Part shown: positions 1-8,560 of the stretch, one piece after another
Layout of the letters: every line of letters starts with the position of its first letter
Numbering within the stretch: position 1 is the stretch's first letter
NCBI GenBank assembly: GCA_015061885.1
Contig: SUVS01000028.1
Span: 1-37,426, forward strand
Source of the DNA: Lentisphaerota bacterium
GTDB lineage: Bacteria; Verrucomicrobiota; Lentisphaeria; Victivallales; Victivallaceae
Direction: 5' to 3'
Length of the DNA: 37,426 bases
Position numbers and translations under genes: made by a program
The notes under the pieces: generated by a model
The model's input: only the letters and a program-made list of their open reading frames with translations
Told to the model about the DNA's origin: nothing
Database searches by the model: none

Positions 1-148
1 AATATTCCTTTATGTAAAAAATTGTATAACTGTTCCAAACTAACACAATGGAACAATAATATAATGCTTTTTTTGAAATTAGCAAGTTTAAAAGCTTTTT
101 TTTTTGCCGAAAACTTCAAAAAACTTAAATTTGTCGATCGTAAAGCTG

Positions 149-179
149 TTGTGGCAAAAAAAAGTATGTGTGCTATATT
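149..179 (+). promoter_or_regulatory. candidate promoter of the methyltransferase gene
   Basis: TTGTGG at 149-154 and TATATT at 174-179 are separated by 19 bases, longer than ideal; TGGCAA at 152-157 would give 16. The -10 is the same TATATT found upstream of many genes here. Transcription would start near 186, at or next to the ATG at 188, so the message may be nearly leaderless. Confidence 0.4.
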
Positions 180-187
180 ATATGTAT

Positions 188-1177
188 ATGGAAAATATCG
201 ACATTGAACAATTATTATATAGTGCCGTTGAGAAACGGCAGGCGTTTTTGCAAGCGGATCCTCTGCATCGGGGGGCGTGGCGGATTTTTAACGGCTTTAC
301 CGAAGGTTGCTCCGACCTTGCCATCGACCTTATGGGCAGAACTGCGGTGGTACATGATTACGGCAAAAGTAGTGCTGTTGACGGGCATTTGATCGGTGAT
401 TTTCTGGTGAAAAATCTGGATTTTCTGCAAGCAGTGCTGTTGAAAAAACGCAATTCTGCCGACGGTAAAGAACGCAACGGTATGCTGATTTACGGCGAAA
501 AAACGGATTCTTTTATCGAAGAACACAATGTCCGTTATTCCGTTGACCTGACCATGAATCACGACAACGGCTTTTATGCCGATACCCGCAATCTGCGGAA
601 ATATCTTTTGGATAATATGCAAGGCAAAAGTGTTCTCAATACTTTTGCCTACACCGGCAGTCTGGGCGTGGCGGCGGCTGCCGGCGGAGCCGGTAAAGTT
701 TTACAGACCGATTTGTCAAATAAATTTCTGCAAACAGCTTACCGCAGTGCTTCGCTCAACGGCTTGACTTTTACGCGGAAAAACTTCCGTTTCGGAGATT
801 TTTTTCCGGTGGTGGCGGCTTTGCGTAAAGAACATGCCAAATTTGACTGCGTGATCGTGGACCCGCCATTTTTCTCCCGCACCGCCAAAGGTTTGATAGA
901 TCAGGCCAATAATCCGCTGGGCGTTATAAATAAAGTAAGACCGCTGGCGGCATCCGGCGGTGTGCTGATAGCAGTGAACAATTCACTCTATCTTTCCGGA
1001 AAAGATTATCTCGAATATCTGGAAAGTATTTGCGATAATGAATATCTGGCATTGGAGCAAATTATTTCCATTCCGGAAGATTTCTGCTGCAAAAACACGG
1101 ATTCCATGCCTTATCCGGTCGATCCGGCACCATTCAATCATCCTACAAAAATAGCGGTTTTGCGGGTGATCAAGTAA
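188..1177 (+). CDS. class I SAM-dependent methyltransferase, RlmI/RlmK-like
   Basis: The product is about 329 residues. It carries a Rossmann SAM-binding motif (LNTFAYTGSLG), an acidic residue closing the next strand (VLQTD) and the catalytic-region motif DPPFF, in the order seen in the RlmI/RlmK family of 23S rRNA cytosine or guanine methyltransferases. The N-terminal third (RIFNGFTEG... LAIDLMGR) resembles the domain that precedes the catalytic domain in that family. The exact rRNA target cannot be read from sequence. The ATG at 188 was chosen because earlier in-frame codons encode unlikely residues and overlap a TATATT box; the ATG at 182 is the alternative. No Shine-Dalgarno sequence is visible. 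The gene stands alone, and the downstream operon has its own promoter. Confidence 0.75.
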   Translation: MENIDIEQLLYSAVEKRQAFLQADPLHRGAWRIFNGFTEGCSDLAIDLMGRTAVVHDYGKSSAVDGHLIGDFLVKNLDFLQAVLLKKRNSADGKERNGMLIYGEKTDSFIEEHNVRYSVDLTMNHDNGFYADTRNLRKYLLDNMQGKSVLNTFAYTGSLGVAAAAGGAGKVLQTDLSNKFLQTAYRSASLNGLTFTRKNFRFGDFFPVVAALRKEHAKFDCVIVDPPFFSRTAKGLIDQANNPLGVINKVRPLAASGGVLIAVNNSLYLSGKDYLEYLESICDNEYLALEQIISIPEDFCCKNTDSMPYPVDPAPFNHPTKIAVLRVIK

Positions 1178-1225
1178 AATGTCGGCAGTAAAAGGGAAAA
1201 AAAGCCGCCTTTTTATGATATAAAC

Positions 1226-1254
1226 TTGCCGCCGCTGTTGAGTTATGTTATATT
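1226..1254 (+). promoter_or_regulatory. promoter of the folB operon
   Basis: TTGCCG (1226-1231) and TATATT (1249-1254) are separated by exactly 17 bases, 43 bases upstream of the folB ATG. Confidence 0.7.
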
Positions 1255-1297
1255 AATTCGTTGGTATTTCATTTGTAAAATACAGGTGTTAAAGTTT

Positions 1298-1654
1298 ATG
1301 GATAAAATATTTATACGCGATTTGACCGTTATGACCATCATCGGCACCCGGCCGGACGAGCGTCTGGCGGCACGGCCGCTTACTCTTAATGTGGTTATGG
1401 AGTGCGATCTGGCTCCGGCGGGATTGAACGATGACCTTTATAAATCAGTCAATTATCAGACTGTGGCAGAAAAATTGCTTGAACTCGGCAGAGAAAACTC
1501 GTATTTGCTGATCGAAGCGTTTGCGGAAAATTCTGCGGCAATGGTACTGCGTGAATTTGAGTTGGTAAAATCAGTTACCGTAACTGTAGATAAACCCCAT
1601 GCCATCGGTTCCGCCGCCAGTGTAGCTGTGGAAATAACCCGGCAGCGGCAATAA
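1298..1654 (+). CDS. folB: dihydroneopterin aldolase
   Basis: The 118-residue product matches the FolB/FolX fold in length and motifs. It starts DKIFIRDLTVMTIIGTRPDER (the acidic residue there contacts the pterin), has VNYQTV in the middle (active-site tyrosine) and VDKPHAI near the end (catalytic lysine). FolB converts 7,8-dihydroneopterin to 6-hydroxymethyl-dihydropterin plus glycolaldehyde in folate synthesis, in the cytoplasm. The ATG at 1298 is used because the longer frame would run through the promoter. It is the first gene of a likely three-gene operon; the next gene starts 18 bases after its stop. No other folate gene lies in the window. FolX (epimerase) is a less likely alternative. 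Confidence 0.85.
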   Translation: MDKIFIRDLTVMTIIGTRPDERLAARPLTLNVVMECDLAPAGLNDDLYKSVNYQTVAEKLLELGRENSYLLIEAFAENSAAMVLREFELVKSVTVTVDKPHAIGSAASVAVEITRQRQ

Positions 1655-1672
1655 TAAATAAGGTTTGTAATC

Positions 1673-2449
1673 ATGAGCAAAGTATTTTTGGCATTGATCG
1701 ACGGTATGCGGCCGGATGCACTGGAAACGATCAACCATCCATTTTACCGTAAACTTTTGGAAATCAGCACCTATTCCATGCAGATGCGTACAGTGATGCC
1801 TTCGGTAACACTGCCCTGTCACATGTCGCTTTTTCACAGTGTGGCGACCGACCGTCATGGCATACTTACCAATACCTATGTGCCGCAGGTGCGGCCGATC
1901 AACGGACTTTGCGAAGTTCTGAAAAGTGCGGGCAAACGCAGTGCATTTTTCTATTCGTGGGAGCCGTTGCGTGATCTTGCCCGGCCGTTGACGCTGTCGC
2001 GGGCGGATTTTATCAGCGGCAAGGATTATACTTTTGCTGTTGCTGATGAGCGTATTACCAAACGCGTGCTGAATATGATCGAAGAAGATGATATACCCGA
2101 TTTCACATTTTTCTATCAGTGCTGGGCAGACGAAGCCGGCCATAAGTACAACTGGATGAGTAAAGAGTATCTGCAAGCTGTGGAAAGTTGTCTGGATAAT
2201 ATGGAAAAAGTATTCAATGCCCTGAAAGAAGATGTAACTGTAATCGTTACAGCCGACCACGGCGGTCACGACCGCAGTCATGGCACGGAGTGTGCGGAAG
2301 ATATGACCATACCGTTTTTCGTTCGCCGCAACGGCATAGCTCCCGGCAAAATCGGTAAGGAACTGAATATTATAGATATAGCACCAACCGTAACCGCCTG
2401 GTTGGGCGTCGAGCCCGATCAGGATTGGGATGGAAAAAACATCTTTTGA
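1673..2449 (+). CDS. type I phosphodiesterase / nucleotide pyrophosphatase family protein
   Basis: This 258-residue alkaline-phosphatase-superfamily enzyme has the PF01663-type metal and nucleophile motifs in order: LIDGMRPD near residue 10 (metal Asp), SVTLPCHMS around 44-52 (threonine nucleophile), a D/H pair in ADEAGHKY, TADHGGHDRSHG near 200 (Asp-His metal ligands) and a late DIAPT. It has no signal peptide, so it is probably cytoplasmic, unlike many secreted relatives. The substrate is unknown; phosphodiesters or nucleotide pyrophosphates are typical. It lies between folB and the AAA+ gene with 18- and 19-base gaps, consistent with co-transcription. Confidence 0.75.
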   Translation: MSKVFLALIDGMRPDALETINHPFYRKLLEISTYSMQMRTVMPSVTLPCHMSLFHSVATDRHGILTNTYVPQVRPINGLCEVLKSAGKRSAFFYSWEPLRDLARPLTLSRADFISGKDYTFAVADERITKRVLNMIEEDDIPDFTFFYQCWADEAGHKYNWMSKEYLQAVESCLDNMEKVFNALKEDVTVIVTADHGGHDRSHGTECAEDMTIPFFVRRNGIAPGKIGKELNIIDIAPTVTAWLGVEPDQDWDGKNIF

Positions 2450-2468
2450 TAATGTGCAAGGGGGATTC

Positions 2469-4757
2469 ATGCAAGGAGAAAATATAACATCAGGGCAGGA
2501 AGCGTTGGATTCACTGGCCGGTTGGAAGTCCGGTTCGTCGTTTATTCTGGCATTAACAATGGTACTGATTATCGGATCAATCAGCGGCAGTATGTTGTAT
2601 TCACTGCTGTTGTTTTTTCCGTTTTTAGGAATTTTCGGCGGTTTGTTCAATAATAATATGCTGAAAGTGTATTCCGGCACACTCTGTTTGATTGCTTATC
2701 CGCTGATAAGGATGATTGCCCTTGCTGTATGCGGAATTATTTTCGCCGCCGGTGGAGCAAAAATGACTGCTGAATCAGCAAATTTTTTGAAGTTTATAAT
2801 AGTAGCAGTGATATATTTTTCTTGTATGCCGCTGTCCTCGCTGGGGGCAAGTGCCCTGCCGGAAAATAAATTGCCGGTAAATGTGTATAAAGGTTTGCAG
2901 ATAACCGGGTTTTTTCTGGCTTTGATAAGTGCGATTTTGCTGGTGTGCATAGGAATGAGTTTTTGCAACCGGCGTTTTTTACACATACCGCCGGGATTCT
3001 GTATATTGGTTGTGTTGGTAGTATTGGCTCTGTCGATTTGCGGGGCAATCAAAATGGTCAAAAAAGTCCTTGCCTGCGAATATTCAGAGGGCAATAATAA
3101 ATCCGGCAGGCTGAAAAAACAGTCCGGGTTGCCGACTCTGGCTGATGTCGCCGGTATGGAAGAAGTTAAAAAACAGCTCAAACTGCGGCTGATCGACCCG
3201 GTTGTCAATCCGAAAATGGCTGCCAAATATGGTTTGAAACCCGGTGGCGGTGTAATGCTTTACGGCCCGCCGGGAACAGGCAAGACTTTTCTGGCACGGG
3301 CGGTGGCCGGCGAGCTGGGGTTGCCGTTTTACATGTTTACCGGGGCGGATATTTTCGGCAAATATGTCGGCGAGGCGGAAAAAAATATCTCCGCAATCTT
3401 TGCCGAAGCCCGGAAAAATCCGTTGTCGGTGGTGTTTGTGGATGAAATGGAAACTATTTTTTCCAAACGCTCCGAAGATATTCACGAAGTTACCCGCAAG
3501 GTCATTTCCGTTATACTTCAGGAACTTGACGGTGTGGATAAATCCAAAAATCCCATTCTGCTGCTGGGGGCAACCAATGTGCCGTGGATGATTGACGAAG
3601 CCTTTATGCGGCCTGGCAGATTTGACATATTAACCTATGTCGGTTTGCCGGATCGTGCCGCCCGTATGCATATACTGCAAAACGCGTTGAGCAAAGGCGG
3701 TCTGCCGTTGGAAGCAGGTCTGGTCGAATACATGGCTGATAATACGGAACAATACAGCGGAGCTGATCTTACCGGGGTTGTGGAAAAAATGCGTCAGTCA
3801 GCATTTGAAAACCGCAGTGAATATTATTCTTCTGAACAGGCATACAATGTTCTGTGCAATACACATCCATCCGGCAATCAGAAAATTATTGAGCAGATAC
3901 GCCATTGGGAGTCGGAACGGTTCAATATTGCGTCAGATGATATGCGTTTGCAGAATAAAACCGGCGTAAAACTTGCCCATGTTGCCGGTATGGAAAATGT
4001 TAAAGAACAGCTCCGTTTGCGGCTTATCGAGCCTTTACGCAACCCGGAATTAGCCGCCCGCTACGGTTTGAAAGCCGGTGGCGGTGTAATGCTTTACGGC
4101 CCGCCGGGAACAGGCAAGACTTTTCTGGCACGGGCGGTGGCCGGCGAGCTTGATCTGCCGTTTTATGTAATCACCGGTGCGGACATTTTCGGCAAATATG
4201 TCGGCGAAGCCGAAACGAATATCCGCAACATTTTTGCCAATGCCCGGAAAAATCCGTTGTCAGTGGTGTTTTTTGATGAAATGGAAACGATATTTTCTTC
4301 ACGCTCGGAAAATATTCATGAAAGTACCCAAAAAGTTATTTCCATTATATTGCAGGAATTGGACGGCGTGGATAAATCCAAAAATCCCATTCTGCTGCTG
4401 GGTGCAACCAATGTGCCGTGGAAGATCGACGAAGCCTTCATGCGGCCTGGCAGATTTGATATACTTGCCTATGTTGGTCTGCCGGAGCGTGCCGCCCGCT
4501 ATCAAATCATCCGTAATGCATTTAAACAAGGCAACCTGCCCTGCGAAAAAGGTTTGCTGGATTATATAGCGGAAAATACCGAATTTTACAGCGGTGCCGA
4601 TTTGGAAGGGCTGGTAAATAAAATACGGCAGAAAGCGTTTGATAATCGCGATTCATACTATTCTATGAATCTGGCATATCAAATCATGCTGAAAAATGCT
4701 CCGTCCAACCACAATGCGGCAATCGAAAAAATCCGCCAGTGGGAAAAATCAAGGTAA
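2469..4757 (+). CDS. membrane-anchored tandem AAA+ ATPase
   Basis: From the ATG at 2469, which follows AAGGGGGA, the product is about 762 residues. Residues 20-190 contain five or six hydrophobic segments. Two AAA+ modules follow, with Walker A GPPGTGKT at 266-273 and again at 544-551, Walker B ending VDEME and FDEME near 325 and 603, and FMRPGRFD arginine-finger regions in both. The layout recalls FtsH or Cdc48-type unfoldases, but no HEXXH protease motif is present, so it is not FtsH. A role in extracting or remodelling membrane proteins is inferred. The two modules are offset by exactly 278 codons and are nearly identical in places, which indicates duplication or gene conversion. It is the last gene of the folB operon and ends 9 bases before larC, which is convergent. 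Confidence 0.75.
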   Translation: MQGENITSGQEALDSLAGWKSGSSFILALTMVLIIGSISGSMLYSLLLFFPFLGIFGGLFNNNMLKVYSGTLCLIAYPLIRMIALAVCGIIFAAGGAKMTAESANFLKFIIVAVIYFSCMPLSSLGASALPENKLPVNVYKGLQITGFFLALISAILLVCIGMSFCNRRFLHIPPGFCILVVLVVLALSICGAIKMVKKVLACEYSEGNNKSGRLKKQSGLPTLADVAGMEEVKKQLKLRLIDPVVNPKMAAKYGLKPGGGVMLYGPPGTGKTFLARAVAGELGLPFYMFTGADIFGKYVGEAEKNISAIFAEARKNPLSVVFVDEMETIFSKRSEDIHEVTRKVISVILQELDGVDKSKNPILLLGATNVPWMIDEAFMRPGRFDILTYVGLPDRAARMHILQNALSKGGLPLEAGLVEYMADNTEQYSGADLTGVVEKMRQSAFENRSEYYSSEQAYNVLCNTHPSGNQKIIEQIRHWESERFNIASDDMRLQNKTGVKLAHVAGMENVKEQLRLRLIEPLRNPELAARYGLKAGGGVMLYGPPGTGKTFLARAVAGELDLPFYVITGADIFGKYVGEAETNIRNIFANARKNPLSVVFFDEMETIFSSRSENIHESTQKVISIILQELDGVDKSKNPILLLGATNVPWKIDEAFMRPGRFDILAYVGLPERAARYQIIRNAFKQGNLPCEKGLLDYIAENTEFYSGADLEGLVNKIRQKAFDNRDSYYSMNLAYQIMLKNAPSNHNAAIEKIRQWEKSR
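3241..3316 (+). repeat. 76-bp identical repeat inside the AAA+ gene, copy 1
   Basis: Bases 3241-3316 and 4075-4150 are identical (offset 834 bases). They span the Walker A region of the first AAA+ module. Flanking sequence is similar but not identical. Confidence 0.9.
4075..4150 (+). repeat. 76-bp identical repeat inside the AAA+ gene, copy 2
   Basis: This is the second copy of the Walker A segment, identical to 3241-3316 even at synonymous positions. Confidence 0.9.
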
Positions 4758-4766
4758 CGCTGATTT

Positions 4767-6041
4767 TTACTGCTTTATGGCAGCGGCTGTGGCGGCGTCA
4801 AAAACCGTTTTGTATGGTACTTGAGCTTTTGATGCGGCGGCTTTTACGCTTTCGTGTTCGGGGTAGATTCGTTCTATATCCTGCCATGAGCATTTTTTTG
4901 CCTGAATCATTCCGTATTGTGTTTCAAGCTCGATAGGCTGACGCTCCATCGTGCTGCGTTCTGCCGGATAACGCCTTATGCCGATAGTGGTGGTGTTTTC
5001 AAAAATTGCATATTCTATATCGGCAACTTTTTCAGCCGGAGCGATCACCCGCAAGAGATAACCGGGGCGGTTTTTTTTCATAAAACACGGTGTGTAACTG
5101 ACATCCAATGCCCCGGTCTGCATGATTTTTTCCATTGCCAGCCCCAGTAATTCGCCGGTGGAATCGTCGATGTTGCTTTCCAGAACCATCACTGTATCCT
5201 GACATGATAAACTGCGATCTTCAATAATCATTGCACGCAGGATATTGGCGTGACCGAAATCCCGTTTGCCGACTCCGGTGCCGATAGCTTTTATCCGGTA
5301 ATTTTCCGGCAGAACATTTTTTGTCCGCACTGCCGCGGCAATGGCTATACCGGTTGGAGTGACCATTTCGCCATTCACCGGCAGATTTTTCAGGGTAACA
5401 GCATACTTTTGAGCTATGTTTAAAACTGCCGGAACCGGAACCGGCAGTCTGCCGTGCTGGCAATTTACATAACCGCTGCCTTCGGCAAGACTCTGCACCA
5501 CGCAATCGGTTATATCCAACTCATCAAGCAACACCGCCGCCGCGGCTATATCCACGATGGAATCGACCGCTCCGACTTCATGAAAATGCACTTTGTCAAT
5601 TTCCAGACCGTGTGCCTGGGCTTCGGCTTCAGCCACGATGCGGAATATTTTTTCGGCAAGAGCATAAGCTCTTTTGCTCATACTTGCCTGTTTGAGTATA
5701 TTCAATACATCACTTAAATTACGGTGTTCGTGGTGATGATGTTCATCATGGTCATGATGGTGTTCGTGGTGATGATGTTCATCATGGTCATGATGGTGTT
5801 CATGATGGTGTTCGTGATGATGGTGATGAGCTTCGTTGTCATGGCAATGCACATTAAAACTGCATCCGGCAATGCCGTATGATTCAGCTTGCTGTATATG
5901 ACAGTGGAACTCGTCGTGCATGGGCAGGCTTTGCAGAACACGCAATAATTTTTCCTGACTGCCGCCCAGATCCAGCAGTGCCGCCACGGTCATATCGCCG
6001 GATATGCCCGAAGCACCTTCCAAATAGAGAGTCTTACCCAT
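4767..6041 (-). CDS. larC: nickel-pincer cofactor biosynthesis protein LarC
   Basis: The 424-residue product starts MGKTLYLEGASGISGDM, the typical LarC N-terminus. It continues with KVHFHEVGAVDSIVDI, LPVNGEMVTPTG and a C-terminal NIDDSTGELLG...SYTPCFMKKNRPG region. LarC is a CTP-dependent metal insertase that places nickel in the pincer cofactor of lactate racemase-type enzymes. Here it is one uninterrupted frame, whereas some species split it by a frameshift. Residues 65-106 are an insert made almost only of His, Asp and Glu, coded by tandem DNA repeats and likely to store or chaperone metal. larB, larE and a LarA racemase are absent from the window. It starts 6 bases after the DMT transporter stop, as the last gene of the rpmE-prfA train. 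Confidence 0.9.
   Translation of the reverse strand: MGKTLYLEGASGISGDMTVAALLDLGGSQEKLLRVLQSLPMHDEFHCHIQQAESYGIAGCSFNVHCHDNEAHHHHHEHHHEHHHDHDEHHHHEHHHDHDEHHHHEHRNLSDVLNILKQASMSKRAYALAEKIFRIVAEAEAQAHGLEIDKVHFHEVGAVDSIVDIAAAAVLLDELDITDCVVQSLAEGSGYVNCQHGRLPVPVPAVLNIAQKYAVTLKNLPVNGEMVTPTGIAIAAAVRTKNVLPENYRIKAIGTGVGKRDFGHANILRAMIIEDRSLSCQDTVMVLESNIDDSTGELLGLAMEKIMQTGALDVSYTPCFMKKNRPGYLLRVIAPAEKVADIEYAIFENTTTIGIRRYPAERSTMERQPIELETQYGMIQAKKCSWQDIERIYPEHESVKAAASKAQVPYKTVFDAATAAAIKQ
5723..5794 (-). repeat. two exact 36-bp tandem repeats coding the LarC His-rich insert
   Basis: Units 5723-5758 and 5759-5794 are identical, and degenerate copies continue to about 5830. Each encodes a 12-residue block of His, Asp and Glu. 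Length variation by slippage is expected. Confidence 0.9.
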
Positions 6042-6047
6042 AAACAG

Positions 6048-6950
6048 TTATCCTTTCGCCGCTAAAGCATACAAAACTATTGCCCCGAACATCAGCAATG
6101 CCGCCGCCGTTTTCCGCAACCACACCCCGACGCTTTGCTGTTGTTCCAAACCCTGAATCGCAAAAAAACTCAAGATTATTCCCAAAATCAGCGATATAAC
6201 GCCCCGGCTTGCCTGAATTACATTGCCGAACGCCGCCCCCAGCAGTCCGAAGCATACATACAATCCCCACATGGAAATCACCCAGCAGATACCTTGCGGC
6301 AAAGCTCCTTTGACCATTTTCCACTTTACTTTGAATAGCGGCATAACTGCCAATCCGCCGATAAGCATAGCTCCGTAGGTCAGAGTAAAACCCGCCATGC
6401 CGCGTGCTATGGGATCATCGCCGCCGATGAGTTTGACCACCTGCTGTACGCCCAGATCCGAGCTTGCATATCCAAAAAGAGCCGTCAGCAGAAAGTTCAT
6501 ACCTTTCCAGTCGAGCCGGCCTTTGCTCCAGTTCATCAGCATCGCCGCCGCGGCGGCTCCGGCAATGGCGGTGTATTGCCAGACGGAGTATCTTTCGCCG
6601 AGAAAAGTCATCGTTAAAAGCGTTACCGCAACGACTTTCAAACCCAGCAAAGACGCTATCCGGCTGGATTCAATATGTTTCTGGGCATTGAAAAATCCCC
6701 ATTGCCCGATCAGAAAACCGCCGTCGGTCAGCAATACCCACATTGCCATTTTCCAGGTAAAATATTTTTCGGGCATCCAGTAAAACGGCAGCAGTATCCA
6801 CGCTCCGATCCCGCAGATTATCAATGATGAGATCATCAGCTGGATCGCGTTGCCCTCTCTGGCAAGAAATCTTCTGCCGCCCAAGTACGAACATGATTGC
6901 ATGAATGCTGTAACCAGTCCGCTTATAATGCCGATAGCCAGTGTGTTCAT
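6048..6950 (-). CDS. DMT-superfamily (EamA-like) transporter
   Basis: The 300-residue protein has about ten hydrophobic segments arranged as two halves of five, the size and layout of EamA/DMT permeases. It begins MNTLAIGIISGLVTAFMQSC and ends in a membrane segment. DMT proteins export or import small metabolites across the inner membrane; the substrate cannot be inferred. Its start codon overlaps the prfA stop (ATGA), so it is translationally coupled to prfA, and larC follows 6 bases after its stop. A link with nickel through larC is only positional. Confidence 0.7.
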   Translation of the reverse strand: MNTLAIGIISGLVTAFMQSCSYLGGRRFLAREGNAIQLMISSLIICGIGAWILLPFYWMPEKYFTWKMAMWVLLTDGGFLIGQWGFFNAQKHIESSRIASLLGLKVVAVTLLTMTFLGERYSVWQYTAIAGAAAAAMLMNWSKGRLDWKGMNFLLTALFGYASSDLGVQQVVKLIGGDDPIARGMAGFTLTYGAMLIGGLAVMPLFKVKWKMVKGALPQGICWVISMWGLYVCFGLLGAAFGNVIQASRGVISLILGIILSFFAIQGLEQQQSVGVWLRKTAAALLMFGAIVLYALAAKG

Positions 6951-8032
6951 TTCTGCAAAGCCTCAAAGCGTTGTTCGCTGTCCATCGCCATGATAGGTTC
7001 GATTATACGCTCAAATTCGCCTTCCATGATCGAAGGCAGATCAAAACTGCTGATGTTATAACGGTGGTCGGTTACGCGGTTTTGCGGGAAGTTGTAGGTG
7101 CGTATGCGTTCACTGCGGTCGCCGGTGCCGACTTGCGAGAGTTTGTCGGCGGCATGTTTGGCGGCTTCTTCGGCTTGTTTGGCTTCCAGTATTCTGGCGT
7201 AGAGGATTCGCAGTGCGATTTCTTTATTGCGGTGCTGACTGCGTTCCTGCTGACTGGCTACTGATACGCCTGTGGGTATGTGCGTAACGCGTACAGCACT
7301 GTCGGTTGTGTTTACGCTCTGACCGCCGGGGCCGCTGGAACGGAATACATCGAACTGCAAGTCTTCGGGGCGGATATTGATTTCCACGGCTTCGGCTTCG
7401 GGCATGATCGACACGGTTACGGTCGAAGTATGCACCCGCCCGGCGGCTTCGGTTACCGGGACACGCTGAACCCGGTGGACGCCGCTTTCAAACTTCATGT
7501 GCATATAAACATCGTCGCCGGAAAGCGAGAACGATACATTTTTCACGCCGCCGAGTTCGCTGGCATTTTCTTCCAGGAGTTCCACTTTCCAGCCCTTGCT
7601 TTCGGCATAACGCATGTATGCCCGGCAGAGTTCACCGGCAAAGAGTGCCGCTTCGTCGCCTCCGGCGGCGGGATGTATTTCCACAATAATGTTGCGGGAG
7701 TCGTTTTCGTCGGCGGGCAGCAGTGCCTGACGGATCTTGTTTTCCAGCACAGTACATTCATCTTTGAGTGCCTGCAGATCCATTTCCGCCAGTTCCCGGA
7801 GTTCGGGATCGCTTTCTTCGGCGAGCAGGAGTTCGTTTTCGGCGGTTTCTGCCAGAGCTTTTTCCCAGCGGGTGTAATTTTCAAAAAGGCTTTTCAGTTT
7901 GCGGTGTTCCTGCGAAACGCTTTTGAGTTCGGCACTTTTCTGGTAAATAGCCGGGTCGGCAAGAGCCTGTTCCAGTTCATGAAAGCGGGTATGCAATTTT
8001 TCCACATGCAAAGCTATGTCGCCGGGGGTCAT
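6947..8032 (-). CDS. prfA: peptide chain release factor 1
   Basis: The 361-residue product has the class I release factor layout. An N-terminal coiled domain comes first, then VEIHPAAGGDEAALF, then FRSSGPGGQSVNTTDSAVR around residues 230-250 with the GGQ tripeptide that triggers peptidyl-tRNA hydrolysis. The codon-recognition domain separates RF1 from RF2; the overall match, including the N-terminus and HIPTGV, favours RF1 (UAA/UAG). An AAAGGA ribosome site lies 8 bases before the ATG. The gene lies between rpmE and the DMT transporter, as in many genomes where rpmE and prfA are neighbours. Confidence 0.95.
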   Translation of the reverse strand: MTPGDIALHVEKLHTRFHELEQALADPAIYQKSAELKSVSQEHRKLKSLFENYTRWEKALAETAENELLLAEESDPELRELAEMDLQALKDECTVLENKIRQALLPADENDSRNIIVEIHPAAGGDEAALFAGELCRAYMRYAESKGWKVELLEENASELGGVKNVSFSLSGDDVYMHMKFESGVHRVQRVPVTEAAGRVHTSTVTVSIMPEAEAVEINIRPEDLQFDVFRSSGPGGQSVNTTDSAVRVTHIPTGVSVASQQERSQHRNKEIALRILYARILEAKQAEEAAKHAADKLSQVGTGDRSERIRTYNFPQNRVTDHRYNISSFDLPSIMEGEFERIIEPIMAMDSEQRFEALQK

Positions 8033-8079
8033 CTGAAAAATCCTTTAAAATTTGCTGTTCAGCAGAACAGGCGTTTCAC

Positions 8080-8114
8080 AAAAAATCCCGGCACCTCGTT
8101 GGAACTGCCGGGAT
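8080..8114 (-). terminator. intrinsic terminator or attenuator between rpmE and prfA
   Basis: On the minus strand a perfect 9-bp stem (ATCCCGGCA/TGCCGGGAT, 8106-8114 with 8085-8093, 12-base loop) is followed by a run of T (8080-8085). A second perfect 9-bp hairpin with a 2-base loop lies just upstream at 8123-8142. prfA and the genes behind it must rely on read-through or an unseen promoter. Confidence 0.8.
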
Positions 8115-8154
8115 CTCTCCGTAGCAAAACAACTGTTTTGCTGAAAAATCAAGC

Positions 8155-8361
8155 TCAATCGGCTTTTTTGCCGTAACGCTTGTTGAATTTATCAATACGG
8201 CCAGCGGTATCGACAAACTTCTGCTTACCGGTAAAGAACGGGTGGCATTTTGCACAGATACCGACTTTGTATTCGGGGCGGGTGGAATTGATTTCCCAGA
8301 CTTCGCCGCAGGCACAGACGACCTTGGCGGGACCATAGTTCGGATGAATATCCTGTTTCAT
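8155..8361 (-). CDS. rpmE: 50S ribosomal protein L31
   Basis: The 68-residue product begins [20 protein letters not shown] and contains a second cysteine pair in [13 protein letters not shown]. It is therefore the zinc-binding, Cys-containing form of L31 rather than the zinc-free paralogue. GGAG lies upstream of the ATG, and the gene has a promoter matching the window consensus. A terminator hairpin follows. Confidence 0.95.
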   Translation of the reverse strand: MKQDIHPNYGPAKVVCACGEVWEINSTRPEYKVGICAKCHPFFTGKQKFVDTAGRIDKFNKRYGKKAD

Positions 8362-8424
8362 TGTCTTTCTCCAAATGTTTATATAGTTGAAAATTTATTT
8401 ACAATCACAATCTTGTAAGCACTA

Positions 8425-8453
8425 AATATACTCCCATATCGGCAATTTTTCAA
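8425..8453 (-). promoter_or_regulatory. promoter of rpmE
   Basis: Reading the minus strand, TTGAAA (8453-8448) and TATATT (8430-8425) are separated by 17 bases. Confidence 0.75.
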
Positions 8454-8471
8454 ATTTAAAAGCAATTTTTT

Positions 8472-8500
8472 TTGCAAAACAACCGTTACTGCGTTATCTT
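8472..8500 (+). promoter_or_regulatory. promoter of the acyltransferase gene
   Basis: TTGCAA (8472-8477) and TATCTT (8495-8500) are separated by 17 bases. The predicted leader of about 55 nt contains a GC hairpin. Confidence 0.6.
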
Positions 8501-8524
8501 AAATACAGATTAAAGTAAGACATA

Positions 8525-8539
8525 GCCCCCGGCGGGGGC
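8525..8539 (+). promoter_or_regulatory. GC-rich leader hairpin before the acyltransferase gene
   Basis: GCCCCC and GGGGGC flank a 3-base loop, 21 bases before the ATG. No purine-rich ribosome site follows, so the hairpin could affect translation or start transcript decay; this is inference. Confidence 0.45.
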
Positions 8540-8560
8540 AGAACAAACGGTTTTTTGATT

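Noticed and set aside
1571..2680. 369-codon minus-strand frame across folB and the phosphodiesterase
   Set aside because: It overlaps three well-supported plus-strand genes and has no motifs.
7280..8176. 298-codon open frame opposite prfA
   Set aside because: It covers prfA antisense and runs through the terminator hairpin; no family was recognised.
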